A stretch of DNA of 64,000 nucleotides from Heliocidaris tuberculata (Eukaryota; Echinodermata; Echinoidea; Camarodonta; Echinometridae): contig CM046844.1 of NCBI GenBank assembly GCA_025618425.1, positions 16,750,920-16,814,919 of the forward strand, written 5' to 3'. The notes beneath the pieces were generated by a model. That model was not told the origin of the DNA. It saw nothing but the letters and a program-made list of their open reading frames with translations, and did not search any database. The position numbers and the translations under genes are program-made. Below, in pieces: positions 21,717 through 32,689 of the stretch. Each line of letters opens with the position of its first letter. Position 1 is the first letter of the stretch.

Positions 21717-21846
21717 AAGGGCTGCTTGCATTTGTCCAATAACGATAACAATAACGAGATTTCCAATGAAAGGTACACCCTACATTATTGTGCGTACGCG
21801 TGTGTGTACGTTATCGTTATCGGACAAAATAATGTAACCAGCCCTT
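21717..21846. mobile_element. Short MITE with AAGGGCTG ends
   Basis: AAGGGCTGCTTGCATTTGTC with ATAACGATAAC on the left is mirrored by GTTATCGTTATCGGACAAA and CAGCCCTT on the right. ~130 bp. Confidence 0.7.
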
Positions 21847-23259
21847 TGATCCCACAATTTATTAGGGGGATTCACACCAAACATGACAAACCACACGACA
21901 CCACCACATGCTTCACGACAAACGGCAAAAAAAAAAAAAAAAAAAAAACCAGTGCACACCGCTCACGACATTCGCTAAAAGTCTTGCTGGGGAGATGGTG
22001 ATGTCGTCTTTGATGATGAGAATGTCGTGATAGAATTCATTTGAAATCCATCAAGTAGTCATCAAAAAAATGGCAAAGGTAAGAAAATTTGATCATTTTA
22101 AATTTTGAAATCATTATTTTTTATTTGGGTTTTCTAAAAGTTGTTAAATTGGTCATGTGACTATGTGGAAGAATTACATAAGTGATCCTTGTTGTGTCTT
22201 TTTTAAATAATTCCAGCTGGTTTTTTTTACTTCATATATGGTCATGCATGTGACTATGTTGAAGAATTTTAAAGAGCGTTATTTTTCATGTAATTGTTCA
22301 ACATGTGACGATACTGAAGAAATACGTAAAATTCTGTGTTGTTGTTTGTTCGGAATAATTCCAGCGTTTTTGTTTTATGCACTCTCTGCTTAACATTTTA
22401 TTTTATAGACAAATGATCTGAAAAATACATTTTCTTATTTATTGAAAATAATTGTGCAGGCCTGTATACTTTACATGCAATATGGGTATCTACAGACATT
22501 TGGAGAGTACTTGCATTTCTTATTTGGTGGACTTACGGAAATAGGGACATTTTTGTTTCCCCTTTAATACGAGTAGATAGTCCTAACACATTACCAATAT
22601 GGTGGTCTCTCATTGAACCTGATCTCTGACATAATATGCACATTTTCACCCAACTGATGTAGCTACATGGGGAGGGTGTGGAAATAAAGGGGAAGGTGAA
22701 CGGGAACGTGAAAATAAGATGATAGGACCCTCACACAACGTCCCCTTGGTCTTATTACTTCACATTCCATCTGTCAAGTAAGACCGGCCGGTGCCCCCTC
22801 AATGGTGGGACCATGCACAGAGCAAATTTCTTAGATTTTGCTGTTGAGTATGCTTTAGTCCTGAAACAAAATAGTTTGATGGTCTATTTTACAGACTGCT
22901 AAGAAAGCATGTGTATGATTGTAAATAACAAACCAGGGGACCGACGGTTTAAAGTACTCTCTGAGGGACTTGGTCAAGGATTAATGCCCTACCACAGGGC
23001 ATCCACTTGGTCTCAAACCCTAGTCCTCCCAGTTTATAGGAAATTAATGGAAAGAAAAAGGAGCACCAATCAGATTTGAAAAGTGGCACTTATCCAAAGG
23101 GAAAAAAGAGCACTTTGTTAAAAAGAAAAAGGGTCACTTATAAGAGTGAAAAGGGGCACTTTTTGGGTGCTCGAAAAAGTGGGTGGTGGGCACTGTGCCC
23201 ACTGTGTAGTAATTTGAATTACGACACGACGGCTACTGATGTTTTTGACGGGTTTCTGC
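21847..23259. other. Intergenic; possible start codon with splice donor at 22069
   Basis: A 23-A run lies near 21928. Around 22069, AAAAAAATGGCAAAGGTAAG reads as a good Kozak ATG followed after three codons by a strong splice donor. This could be a tiny first coding exon or chance. At 23050-23210 an A-rich word with GGCACTT recurs irregularly. No exon with recognisable protein similarity was found. Confidence 0.3.
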
Positions 23260-23585
23260 TTCCACAGATCTTACTGTATAAACTTAAAGACGCGACCTAC
23301 CCCTAACAATTAACATTCTACCATTAACATTAGCGCCTGTGTAGAACCTTTGGGCAATTAAAAATGAAGTCCTAAATAAAAAGTGTTATAACATTTTCGC
23401 TCGACTCTTCATGTGCTTAGCTGATTAAAGCATTAAAAAGAGGAGATATTCAGCTTTCATAATTTGATATAGGTCTTAATGCGGAACTAGTTGTCTGAAT
23501 CTTACTGTTTTAACTTCATGAACTTCGACGTACCCCAATGATATACGCCCCGCATCAATAGCGTAATTCAATATGAAGTCTGCTA
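23260..23585 (-). repeat. ~220-bp tandem family, block 1 (inverted orientation)
   Basis: TTAGCTGATTAAAG and GAGATATTCAGCTTT are the reverse complement of the words CTTTAATCAGCTAAG and AAAGCTGAATATCTC that define the blocks at 32.7-33.9 and 41.0-43.1 kb. About one and a half degenerate units. Confidence 0.7.
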
Positions 23586-23728
23586 TGGGTCCCACTTAGG
23601 GGCAAAATATATTATTGTAAGCAAGAACATTTATACTATTGCGTGTTGAATCTTTGCATTTTACAGCTCTATATAGAAAGCTATTCGATATATTGCAAAA
23701 TGATGGTATTGTGAGGGGATCATTTTGC

Positions 23729-23764
23729 CCCCCCCCCCTCCCCCCCCCCCCCCCCCCCCCCCCC
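23729..23764 (+). repeat. Poly-C tract
   Basis: Almost unbroken C homopolymer of ~35 bases. Confidence 0.95.
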
Positions 23765-24295
23765 GCATATAGAGAGGGAAATCGTCTCCCTCGCCTTTGG
23801 CACCACTGTTAGACAAGGTTTCTACAATCTTAAAGCCCATCGCACACTACACGAGCGGTCTGCGATCCATTTTATCATGTAACAGCATTTGATAAAAAAT
23901 ATTTAAACAATTGAAAACGTTTTGATTGAGGTTCTGAATATTCGTATAGGTAGTAAAATCGAAATACAGCTTACTGCGAGCCTTCTAGGCAGAGGAAAGG
24001 CTAAATCGGCTCAGAATCGTAGTGACGTCGGAGCAGTCCTGCGATTGTCTACGATTTGAAGCTGATTTGGTATTTATACCGATTAAAAGGCTTAAATGCA
24101 TCAAATGTCTATGAGCCATTCCATGTAAGTGTCATCATCGGACTAAAAATTTAAAATTGAGATGTACGACAATACATTATACTGTGCTCAAAGGCCTCAT
24201 ATTTGCTCAGACGTTAGAAGGCTGAGATTTTTCAAAATAGAAATTAATTTTTCTGTCCTAGGGTAGGGTGGGGGAGGGCGATTTCAGACATCCTC

Positions 24296-24737
24296 GTACA
24301 GTCAGACCCAACTTCGGAAAACCGAGCACAGGTATATACTCCGAAAACAGCGTATAAATATAGGAATATAGAGCCCTCATCGTTCAGTGCGAGGCAGTGT
24401 GTACAAAAGGCATGGGGAAAATCTTGCAAACTCAACCAGCTAACGCTATATAAATTTTTTAAAGATAATGCTGCGTGCCAATTATCTTCAAAATCTTTGA
24501 TGATTCGTCATATGAAATGACTTTCAAATGACAAACGTTTGAAATAAATATATCCGGAGCATTATTTTTGAAAAATATATTATCAACAGCAGGTCGACAT
24601 TGCACGATTTTCCCCATGACTTTTGTACACACTGTCTCACACTGAACGATGAGGGCTCTATATTCATCTTGCTCCATTCGCCGTTGTCGGAGTAAATATC
24701 TGTGCTCGGTTTTCCGGAGTTGGGTCTGACTGTCGTA
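24296..24737. mobile_element. Fold-back MITE, ACAGTCAGACCCAAC ends
   Basis: ACAGTCAGACCCAACTTCGG on the left pairs with the reverse of GGAGTTGGGTCTGACTGT on the right. Inner words GAGCCCTCATCGTTCAGTG and TGTGTACAAAAG are mirrored at 24630-24665. ~440 bp, non-coding. Confidence 0.82.
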
Positions 24738-25115
24738 TCTTACCTTCGAAGGTTCCAATTAAATTAAATTTTGTGAAAGCATCAATAATAGTGTAAAATT
24801 CAGCAATGTAAAATCTGTTTTGCTCAAAAGTTGTAAATTTCATAAATATATATATTCTAAAATTTAAATTTAGTTCAAAATGTCACATTATCCATTACCC
24901 TGTGCCCTGTGGGTCATAGATAATATTTTTTATATGTATTGGTTCAGTTAAATCATTTTAAACTTTAATTTCCTACCACTAAAGTCAACTTTGTCACGCG
25001 AGTCACGCTCCCTGTCACGCGTCACAATTTCAAGATCTTGTTGTTGATTACTGGAACAATATTACTGAAAGCCAATGAGATAATTCCCAAAGACTTTAAT
25101 ACACAAAATCCTCCT

Positions 25116-26950
25116 AATAGTACACGGCTCCTCGTCTCAATTTTCAAGGATACTTAAAATTTTTTGTAGAATCTGATTTTTTGTGCTATTCCCCCTATTT
25201 TGGGGGTGCTGAACACGAATCTACCTGTTGCCATTTTTCTAAATGACGTCTTCGTCCGTTGCCATGGTAACGAATTATTTTCTAAAAAATAACATATATC
25301 TCTTATTAAACAACATAAAAATATATTGTAAGTGATGAAGTGTATCAATTTCAAGCTACCCATTTGATTTTAATTAAAATCTCAGTTGTCAAAGGTCATG
25401 GTTACGCTCAAAAAAGGTCGTTGCCATGGCAACGCCTAAAATTTCCAGAAAATAGCATATTCCTGTAATAAAAAACATAAAAAACATAATAGAAGTGTAT
25501 AAATATATATATTTCATGCCAAAACTTTGCTTGACATCAAAGTCTTGGTCATGGAAAGTCATATTTGTGCCACAACATGGTCGTTGCTATGGCAACGACA
25601 TGGTAGAAATTGCTATTTTAAGAAAAAAATATAGCATTTCTGTATCAAAACAAAAAACAAAACATAAGAAAAATGTCCAATTACACATACTTTCCACTTT
25701 CCGATTATTTTCAGTCTAGATTTAAATTTTGAGGTAATAATCATACCTGATAGGACAGTTGCTATGGCAACAAAATGATGCAAAAGTTAAAGTAGGTATG
25801 CATGGCTTATGAAATCAATAACAAAAGTGTATGGGCTAATATACCCAAACAAAACGTACCCCATCCCCTTAGACACGGTTTCATCCATTCTGTTATTTTT
25901 TGTTACCCAGATGATGACTCAGCTATCATTATCTGCCTATTTGCCATCAAAATGGTGGTGGATGAAAGTGCTAGAGACGTTGCCATGGTAACAAATTACT
26001 TTTCAGAAAAGAACATATTTTTTCATAAATATAAAGACATACAACATAAATGCATATGGTTAATGTCTTAGAATATCTCTTTCAAGCTGCACATTACCTT
26101 GCAGTTAACATCTGACTTATCCAAGGTCATGGTTATGCTCCAAATTGGCCGTTGCCATGGTAATATCTGAATTTCTAGAAAATGCCATATATTTGTGATG
26201 CAACAACATAAAAACATAACTAGTGTCTCAGTTTGTCCGTTTCATGCTCCAAATCTGGTTGCCATCAAAATCTTGGTCATTCAAAGTCATACAACAATGT
26301 ATTCATACCATAATGGTCGTTACTATGGCAACGACCAGGTTGAAACTGATATTTTGAGAAAAAATTAGGGTATTTCTCTATCTAAACACACAAAAAAACA
26401 TTTAAAAATGTCTAAGTACATAAATTTCCAACTCTCCAATTATTTCAATGAAGATGTATTTTAGATGTATTTTAAGGTAACGGTCATATCTGATAGAATA
26501 GTTGCTATGACAACACATTGATGTAAACAAAAATAAAGTAAGTATGCTCGACTTATGAAAATTAATAATAAAAGTGCATGGGCTAATATGTAGAAAGTCT
26601 ACTCCCGCCCCTCTAATGGGATATACCAGCAGACTCTCTATCATAATCTTCCCTGATTGCTGTTAAACTGGTGGTGAGTGATAAATCCGAAAAAAAAATC
26701 CAGAGACATTGCCATGGTAATCGATCAGTCAAATTTTGAAATTGTGAAAGAGGAAAAATATAATATAGCCTTTACATATATTTTGATATAACATACAAAA
26801 GCGCAATACAAGTGTCCAAGAATATATAAAATGTAATTCAAGGTACCTCTTTGATATTCATTAAAATGTTAGTTATTCATAGGCAGCTTTATGGCAAAAC
26901 ATGGCCATTGCTATGGCAAAGTCCTGATATGATATTATTATCCCATGATA
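25116..26950 (+). repeat. Left arm of ~5.9-kb inverted repeat
   Basis: 25116-26030 is closely matched, in reverse complement, by 30130-31047. The same 60-codon frame (MKSITKVYGLIYPNKTYPIP...) occurs on opposite strands at 25809 and 30368. A second, more diverged ~730-bp unit follows from ~26125. Each unit carries several GTTGCCATGGTAAC-like palindromes. The frames in the arms look like non-coding repeat: they are short and differ between the copies by frame-breaking changes. Confidence 0.88.
25258..26919. promoter_or_regulatory. Array of ten X-box-like palindromes (left arm)
   Basis: 14-bp sites matching or nearly matching GTTGCCATGGTAAC or GTTGCTATGGCAAC start at 25258, 25420, 25583, 25758, 25979, 26151, 26319, 26501, 26708 and 26906, spaced ~160-220 bp. 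The consensus bound by RFX-family factors is GTNRCC-(0-3 nt)-RGYAAC, and the best copies fit it exactly. Whether they are bound is unknown; they may simply be a conserved part of a repeat. Confidence 0.6.
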
Positions 26951-27019
26951 AAAATATTCATGACTTGAACAGCCTGCCTAGATTGTGCCCTTTCTCGCCA
27001 ACTTGTGTGGGCTTCAAAG

Positions 27020-27130
27020 GAGGCTCTTTTGATATGATTGATGTGATATGATTTTATTTTTACTTACCAGTAACAAAAGACAATACATTTCAATATTTAC
27101 AATATTTATAGCAATCTGAAAACATTAAAT
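27020..27130 (-). mobile_element. Possible LINE 3' end on the minus strand
   Basis: The reverse complement reads AGTAAAAATAAAATCATATC and then further ATCATATCA repeats, resembling a CR1-group 3' tail with a short terminal repeat. No coding part was recognised upstream of it (higher coordinates). Confidence 0.35.
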
Positions 27131-27682
27131 AGATCATGGTTTAAAAAAAAAAAAGAATGGTAAAATGAAATAAGTTTCTGATGCCAGTTTTGAAAATATC
27201 TGAGCAAAAGCCAATAAAGCCAACAAAAACCTTTTTCAGAAACTCCAGTTTCAACCTCCTTTGAAAAGAGCAGACAACTCGGAGTAGATGTCACACAGCC
27301 CTGCATGCAGCGGTTGTTACTCTGACCTTCCAAGACTGCACTCAGATGCTTACATGGACCTGGAGGTCTGGAGGCAACCTATGAAGTCTCACATTCTGCT
27401 CTTACCTAGCTACATGCATGCATATAAACTAGACCTAGATCAAGTCAGGCCCTGAAGGAGACTAGATCTTCCAGTTCCTCTAGCAGTTTCCCTCCTGTGT
27501 TCATTGGTACTCAGGTTTAACACTTTGTAGAACTCAGCTGTGACCTTGAAAGGGCACCTGTTGGTCAGATAAGACCTTGCTAGTTGGAACATGCAACAGT
27601 CATCCTCTAGGCCATTTCGATAACCTTCAGGAACTGATCTACAAGTTCATGTACTACAACATGCATTTAGATGTTACAAAGG

Positions 27683-27812
27683 AGAAGCAGGAAGATAAGA
27701 TTTTGAAGCAGCCAATATTACCTTATATCCATTAATTTTTTAGACTTAGAAGCAGGAGGATAAGATTTTGAAGCAGCCAATATTAGCTTATATCCATTAA
27801 TTTTTTAGACTT
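27683..27812 (+). repeat. 65-bp unit duplicated in tandem
   Basis: AGAAGCAGGAAGATAAGATT at 27683 recurs with two changes at 27748. The two 65-bp units are nearly identical. Confidence 0.9.
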
Positions 27813-28500
27813 AGTACGCATACTTTTTAACTCCCTTTTTTTTTTGTAGCTGTACGTTGTTCGGCAACAGTCCAGATTCAGCAGGACAGTATAGAAATCC
27901 ACTGGCAAATGTTGTCACTTATTCCAAGATAATCTTGTTACACATTTTTTTTTCTGTCACAGGTTTGTTATAGCAATGACCCTTGTCTGGCATAACCATG
28001 GCCTTTATCGATTGGGAATCTTGCAGAAAAACACATCAGACGTTAGACCCTAATTTTCCATTTTCATGATGTCAGACACAAAGTGTATGTTTTTTCTTTA
28101 ATTGCAATATTCAACAGGTGTATTACCCAGGATAGAGCCTTGGTGCTCACACCCATCATCAGTTTAATGCCAAACACATATATCATAACAGCTGAGAGCT
28201 GGGTAGTTAACCCTTTGTATGTACTGGGGGGGGGGGGGGGCTCCGAGGCCCCCAGACAAATATCGCTGCGCATTTCGAACCACTGCATTTCACGCCACGC
28301 CACTTTCTGACTTTTTCTTTCAAGTCTTCTGCATCTTGTGACATCAAGTTTACAAAAATCGGTCATACCGTTACCAAGTCATATGACCATTTGTGACCTC
28401 ATGTCAGCCCGAAAATTGAGAATTTCCGAGTTCTGTGTACAAAAGGAATGGGAAATACCTTTCTCATGTTCCTACTTTATCACCTATAGTTTCTCCACTT
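27813..28500. other. Intergenic, nothing recognised
   Basis: Contains a 14-G run near 28226-28239. No coding sequence supported. Confidence 0.55.
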
Positions 28501-28504
28501 CACC

Positions 28505-29524
28505 ACTGCAGTAGCAGAAGCTGGGGAGGCCTTGGTGCCGAAGAGGAAGAGGAAGATGAGAGATGACTACTCTGAAGATCCCAGAGTATGTGCAGCCAGG
28601 GAACACCTGAGAGCTGCTATGGACGAGTTCTATGCTGATCCTTCAGAGGAGAGGAAGAAGTGTGTTGAGGACAGGAAGGAAGAACTCTATGCCAACTACA
28701 CTGAAGCTAGGGAGGAGAGGAGAGTTAAGGCTAAGAAGATCTCAGATGCTGAGTTTGCTGACGACATAATTCTGTTGGCAAACACAGCAAAGGAGACGGA
28801 GGATTGACTGAGAGAGGTGGGGGAGGTATCTATGAATGTAGGACTGCGGATAAATGAGAGCAAGACGCAGTATCTGGTGGAGAACATCTTGGGGCCAGAG
28901 GGGATCGTGAGTGCTGATGGGAAGCCAATTGAATTGGTGGATGACTTCCTGTACTTGGGAGCAAAGATCAGGAACACAGAGGAGGATGTGGTGGGTAGGG
29001 TGAGGAAGGCCTGGGCAGCATACCACACCCTGAAGTCAGTATGGAAATCAGACCTCCGTAAAGACCTAAAAATACATCTTTTCACAGCTACGGTGGAGTC
29101 TGTTTTGTTGTATGGGTCAGAGGCCTGGACCCTTACAAAGAGACTTAATCAGATGGTTGATGGGTGCTACACTAGAATGTTAAGGATGGCTCTGAGCGTC
29201 AACCAGCATGACCAGTACGCATCGAAAATGGGGAACTCGGAGCTGTACGGAAGCCTTCCAAAGGTCAGCTCAAAAGTAACCCTGAGGAGATTGAAGCTTT
29301 CAGGTCATGCTCAAAGGCATCCAGAGCTCACACTACACTCAGTGGTCCTGTGGGAACCTCTTCATGGAGATACAAGAAGAGTGAGTCCTAGGAAGACATA
29401 TGTCGATTCATTAAGGATGGACACTGGTCTCCAGGAGACGCGAGAAAGGTTGCTGGAAAGAACGTATCCGTGGATCTCGGGAGTTCTACCCCACTTGACT
29501 GATTGTTCCATTAAAAATATATAA
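28505..29524 (+). pseudogene. Internally deleted non-LTR reverse transcriptase
   Basis: VAEAGEALVPKRKRKMRDD and EDPRVCAAREHLRAAMDEFY form the linker between endonuclease and RT. Directly after EEREERRVKAKK-like text the frame passes to DAEFADDIILLANT, the RT catalytic motif C, so the fingers and most of the palm are missing. A TGA at 28805-28807 is followed in the same frame by INESKTQYLVENI, VDDFLYLGAKI, WKSDLRKDLKIHLFTATVES, VLLYGSEAWTL and GCYTRMLR, the thumb/C-terminal block of this RT type. One stop and one large deletion in an otherwise open 1 kb. It lies between the arms of the large inverted repeat. Confidence 0.82.
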
Positions 29525-31047
29525 TTTTTTGAATATTTAGACGTTATCATAGCAACGGCCATTTTAGAGCATAATCATGACCTGGGATAATTCAGATGTT
29601 AATTGCAGCTTAGCTTGTAGCTGGAAGACATATTCTTAGATATTGACTTTTTATTGAACATGTTGAATGCTATATTTTTCTTAAAATAGCCATTTCTACA
29701 ATGTCGTTGCGGCACAAATATGACTTTACATGACCAAGATTTGATGGAAATTAAAGTCTTGGCATGAAATAGATATATTCAAACACTTCTGTTAGGTTTT
29801 TCATGTTTTTTTATTACAGAAATATGCTATTTCCTGGAAATTCTAGGCGTTACCATAGCAACGGCCCTTTTTGAGCGTAACCATGACATTTGACAACTAC
29901 GATTTTGATTTTAATTGAACAGGTAGCTTGAAATTGATATACTTCATTACTTACATTATATTTTTAGTTTCATAAGAGATATGTTATTTTATAGGAAATA
30001 TTTTGTTACCATGGCAATGTTCAAAGACGCCATTTATAAGAATGGCAACAAATAAATTCATGTTCAGCACCCCAAAATAAGGTAAATAGCTCATAAAATC
30101 AGATTATACAGAAAATTTTTATTATATAGTATGTGGGATGTATTTATATTTATGAAAAATATGTTCTTTTCTGAAAAGTAATTTGTTACCATGGCAACGT
30201 CTCTAGCACTTTCATCCACCACCATTTTGATGGCAAATAGGCAGATAATGATAGTTGAGTCATCATCTGGGTAACAAAAAATAACAGAATGGATGAAACC
30301 GTGTCTAAGGGGATGGGGTAAGTTTTGTTTGGGTATATTAGCCCATACACTTTTGTTATTGATTTCATAAGCCATGCATACCTACTTTAACTTTTGCATC
30401 ATTTTGTTGCCATAGCAACTGTCCTATCAGACATGATAATTACCTCAAAATCTACATCTAGACTGAAAAGAATCGGAAAGTGGAAAGTATGTGTAATTGG
30501 ACATTTTTCTTATGTTTTGTTTTTTGTTTTGATACAGAAATGCTATATTTTTTCTTAAAATACCAATTTCTACCATGTGGTTGCCATAGCAACGACCATG
30601 TTGTGGCACAAATATGACTTTCCATGACCAAGACTTTGATGTCAAGCAAAGTTTTGGCATGAAATATATATATTTATACACTTCTGTTATGTTTTTTATG
30701 CTTTTTATTATAGAAATATGCTATTTTCTGGTAATTTTAGGCGTTACCATGGTAACGACCTTTTTTGAGCGTAACCATGACCTCTGACAACTGAGATTTT
30801 GATTAAAATCAAATGGGTAGCTTGAAATTGATACACTTCATTACTTACATTATATTTTTATGCTGTTTAATAAGAGATATGTTATTTTTTAGAAAATATT
30901 TCGTTAGCATGGCAACGGCCGAAGACGTCATTTAGAAAAATGGCAACAAGTAGATTCGTGTTCAGCACCCCAAAAATAGGGGAAATAGCAAAAAAAATCA
31001 GATTCTACAAAAAATTTTAAGTAACCTTTCAACTCGCCGTGTACTAT
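29525..31047 (-). repeat. Right arm of ~5.9-kb inverted repeat
   Basis: 30130-31047 mirrors 25116-26030. From 30120 back to 29525 a second copy of the outer unit follows (GGTGCTGAACATGAATT recurs at ~30060 as at ~30960 in reverse). The right arm therefore holds two partial copies of the same unit, whereas the left arm continues into a diverged unit. Confidence 0.88.
29543..30916. promoter_or_regulatory. Array of eight X-box-like palindromes (right arm)
   Basis: Sites related to GTTACCATGGCAAC start at 29543, 29849, 30005, 30185, 30406, 30580, 30743 and 30903. Spacing and sequence mirror the left-arm array. Each is a near-perfect 14-bp palindrome and so reads the same on both strands. Confidence 0.6.
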
Positions 31048-31639
31048 AATGTGAATGTGGAGTGAACATGCATGAAAACTTTATTTCTAGCCTGTCAGGC
31101 GAGTCACGCTAGTAAAATTGTGTTTTCTTCAAGAAAAATATATGATTATTTCTTTGCCAAAATCTACCATTTCAATATTATCTTCACTAAATCAGTAAAA
31201 GTAAAGAAGATTATGTGCACTTGATATAGATTTGCCAGAGGACTTTAAAGTAGACATTTCCTTCTAATGTCAAGCGAGTCGCAGTGGAATGAAGATTTTA
31301 TTTGTTTAAATTTCCACATTTAATGATTGCAATTTATTCATAAAATCGGATCCCAGACGATCGTACAATGTGCGGTGGGCTTATAAGATACACTGCTCCT
31401 ACCTGCATGTATGTAAGAGAGTATAGCGACCATGTGAGAAAATTTAGGTGTTGGAATGGTGAAACCTCGCCTTTAGAGTACTGCAAAGCTGATCGCAATA
31501 CCGCAAAACTTATTGTAGTGAGGGAAGAGGCAAAACTGCTTTGCCGCCCCCCTACCTTCTCGACAGATGGAAACAAGCATCAGCCCCTTTCTCCTGGCGC
31601 CTATGATAGCCAGGGTTTCTAAATGTTAAGAAATATTGT
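31048..31639. other. Intergenic, nothing firmly recognised
   Basis: An 84-codon frame at 31368-31622 on the plus strand (MCGGLIRYTAPTCMYVREYS...) contains several cysteines but no recognisable domain. AATATTGT at 31632-31639 is the left target duplication of the following element. Confidence 0.45.
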
Positions 31640-32274
31640 CAGGGGCGTCGCTAGAACATTTTGAATGGGGGGGGGGGGTGACACCCAAATTTGCCGACAA
31701 AAATGCTGCACCCTAGTCTCGCCCCTCACACCTAACAATAAAAGAAAATCGCAGATGTAGAGTTCTTGATCATACGGGCCAATTTTGCGCAAGGGGGGGG
31801 GTGACGCCTTTTGCCCGAATATCAATTTTTCAATATCTAAATTTAAAAAAAAAACTTTTCTAGTGAAAATGTATATACAGAAGTTACCTACAGAAGTTAT
31901 CCGGGAACCTCGCTGCCTGAATATGAAGTGGTGGTTGCCCGAATATATCGGAACTTTGACATTTGCGAGCGAGCGAAGGGAGCGAGAAAAAAATGGCCAA
32001 TTTTTACGTCTTTTTTCTTTTCTTCCCTTTTCCTTTCCTTCTTTTCTTTCTGATTTTGTTTTCCTTTCCTTTCCTTTCCTTTTCTTTTTTTTTTCTTTTC
32101 TTTTTTTTTCTTCTCCTTTCTCTTTTCTCCTTTTCCTTTTCTCTTTCCTCTTCCCTCTCCCTTTCCCCCCTCCTTCCTTTGTTTGCTGACGAAGGTGGTG
32201 CATTTACGGAAAGCAATTTTGAGTAGGGGTGGGGGATTGTGACACCACCCACACACCCTCTAGCGACGCCCCTG
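31640..32274. mobile_element. hAT-type MITE (635 bp)
   Basis: Perfect 16-bp inverted ends: CAGGGGCGTCGCTAGA on the left and TCTAGCGACGCCCCTG on the right. Flanking 8-mers AATATTGT (31632-31639) and AATATTGC (32275-32282) match at 7 of 8. Ends starting CAGGG and an 8-bp duplication are hAT hallmarks. The interior holds a pyrimidine tract (32010-32180) and no transposase. Confidence 0.85.
32010..32180 (+). repeat. Polypyrimidine (TTTCC)n-like tract
   Basis: ~170 bases almost entirely T and C. The long lysine/arginine-rich frames on the other strand are artefacts of this tract. Confidence 0.93.
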
Positions 32275-32282
32275 AATATTGC

Positions 32283-32689
32283 GTCTATTAATATACGAGA
32301 GAGCGTATAGTGACCGAGTGAGAAATTGGTTATTTTTAAATGCAAAAAGTTTTCATTTTATAGCACTACTAAGCTTATTGTACATCGTTGATATTAATAC
32401 AAAATTATTCCATGTAATTTTCTCTTTTTTTTTCTTGCGAGGGTGGCCCATTGGAGGGGTGGGGGCAAAAATAAAATTTCCACCCTTATTTAAATGATGC
32501 CCCCGCATCCGGCGCCTATAGCTTGGAGGGGGGGGGAGCTCAAGGCCCCTTCCTCTCCCTCAAAAAAAAAAAGATAAACAAAGACCGTATTTTGGCTCCG
32601 GGACCCTCTATAATGAAGTATCAAAAACAAAACAAAAAAATCTTGCTAGGACGCTCCGCCCCTCGCGCAATAAAATCAATGCATCTATA
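32283..32689. other. Intergenic, low complexity patches
   Basis: G-runs and A-runs near 32528 and 32563; no gene seen. Confidence 0.55.

Noticed and set aside
25802..26071. 89-codon frame with a near-identical partner at 30091-30375 on the other strand
   Set aside because: Conserved because the two are arms of a recent inverted repeat. The frame is not kept in the diverged second unit, and it spans the non-coding palindrome motif.
31368..31622. 84-codon Cys-containing frame
   Set aside because: No recognisable family, no start or splice context that stands out, and flanked by element debris. Not enough to call a gene.
31619..32345. Long Lys/Arg/Glu-rich minus-strand frames up to 194 codons
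   Set aside because: Antisense of the TTTCC pyrimidine tract in the hAT-type MITE.
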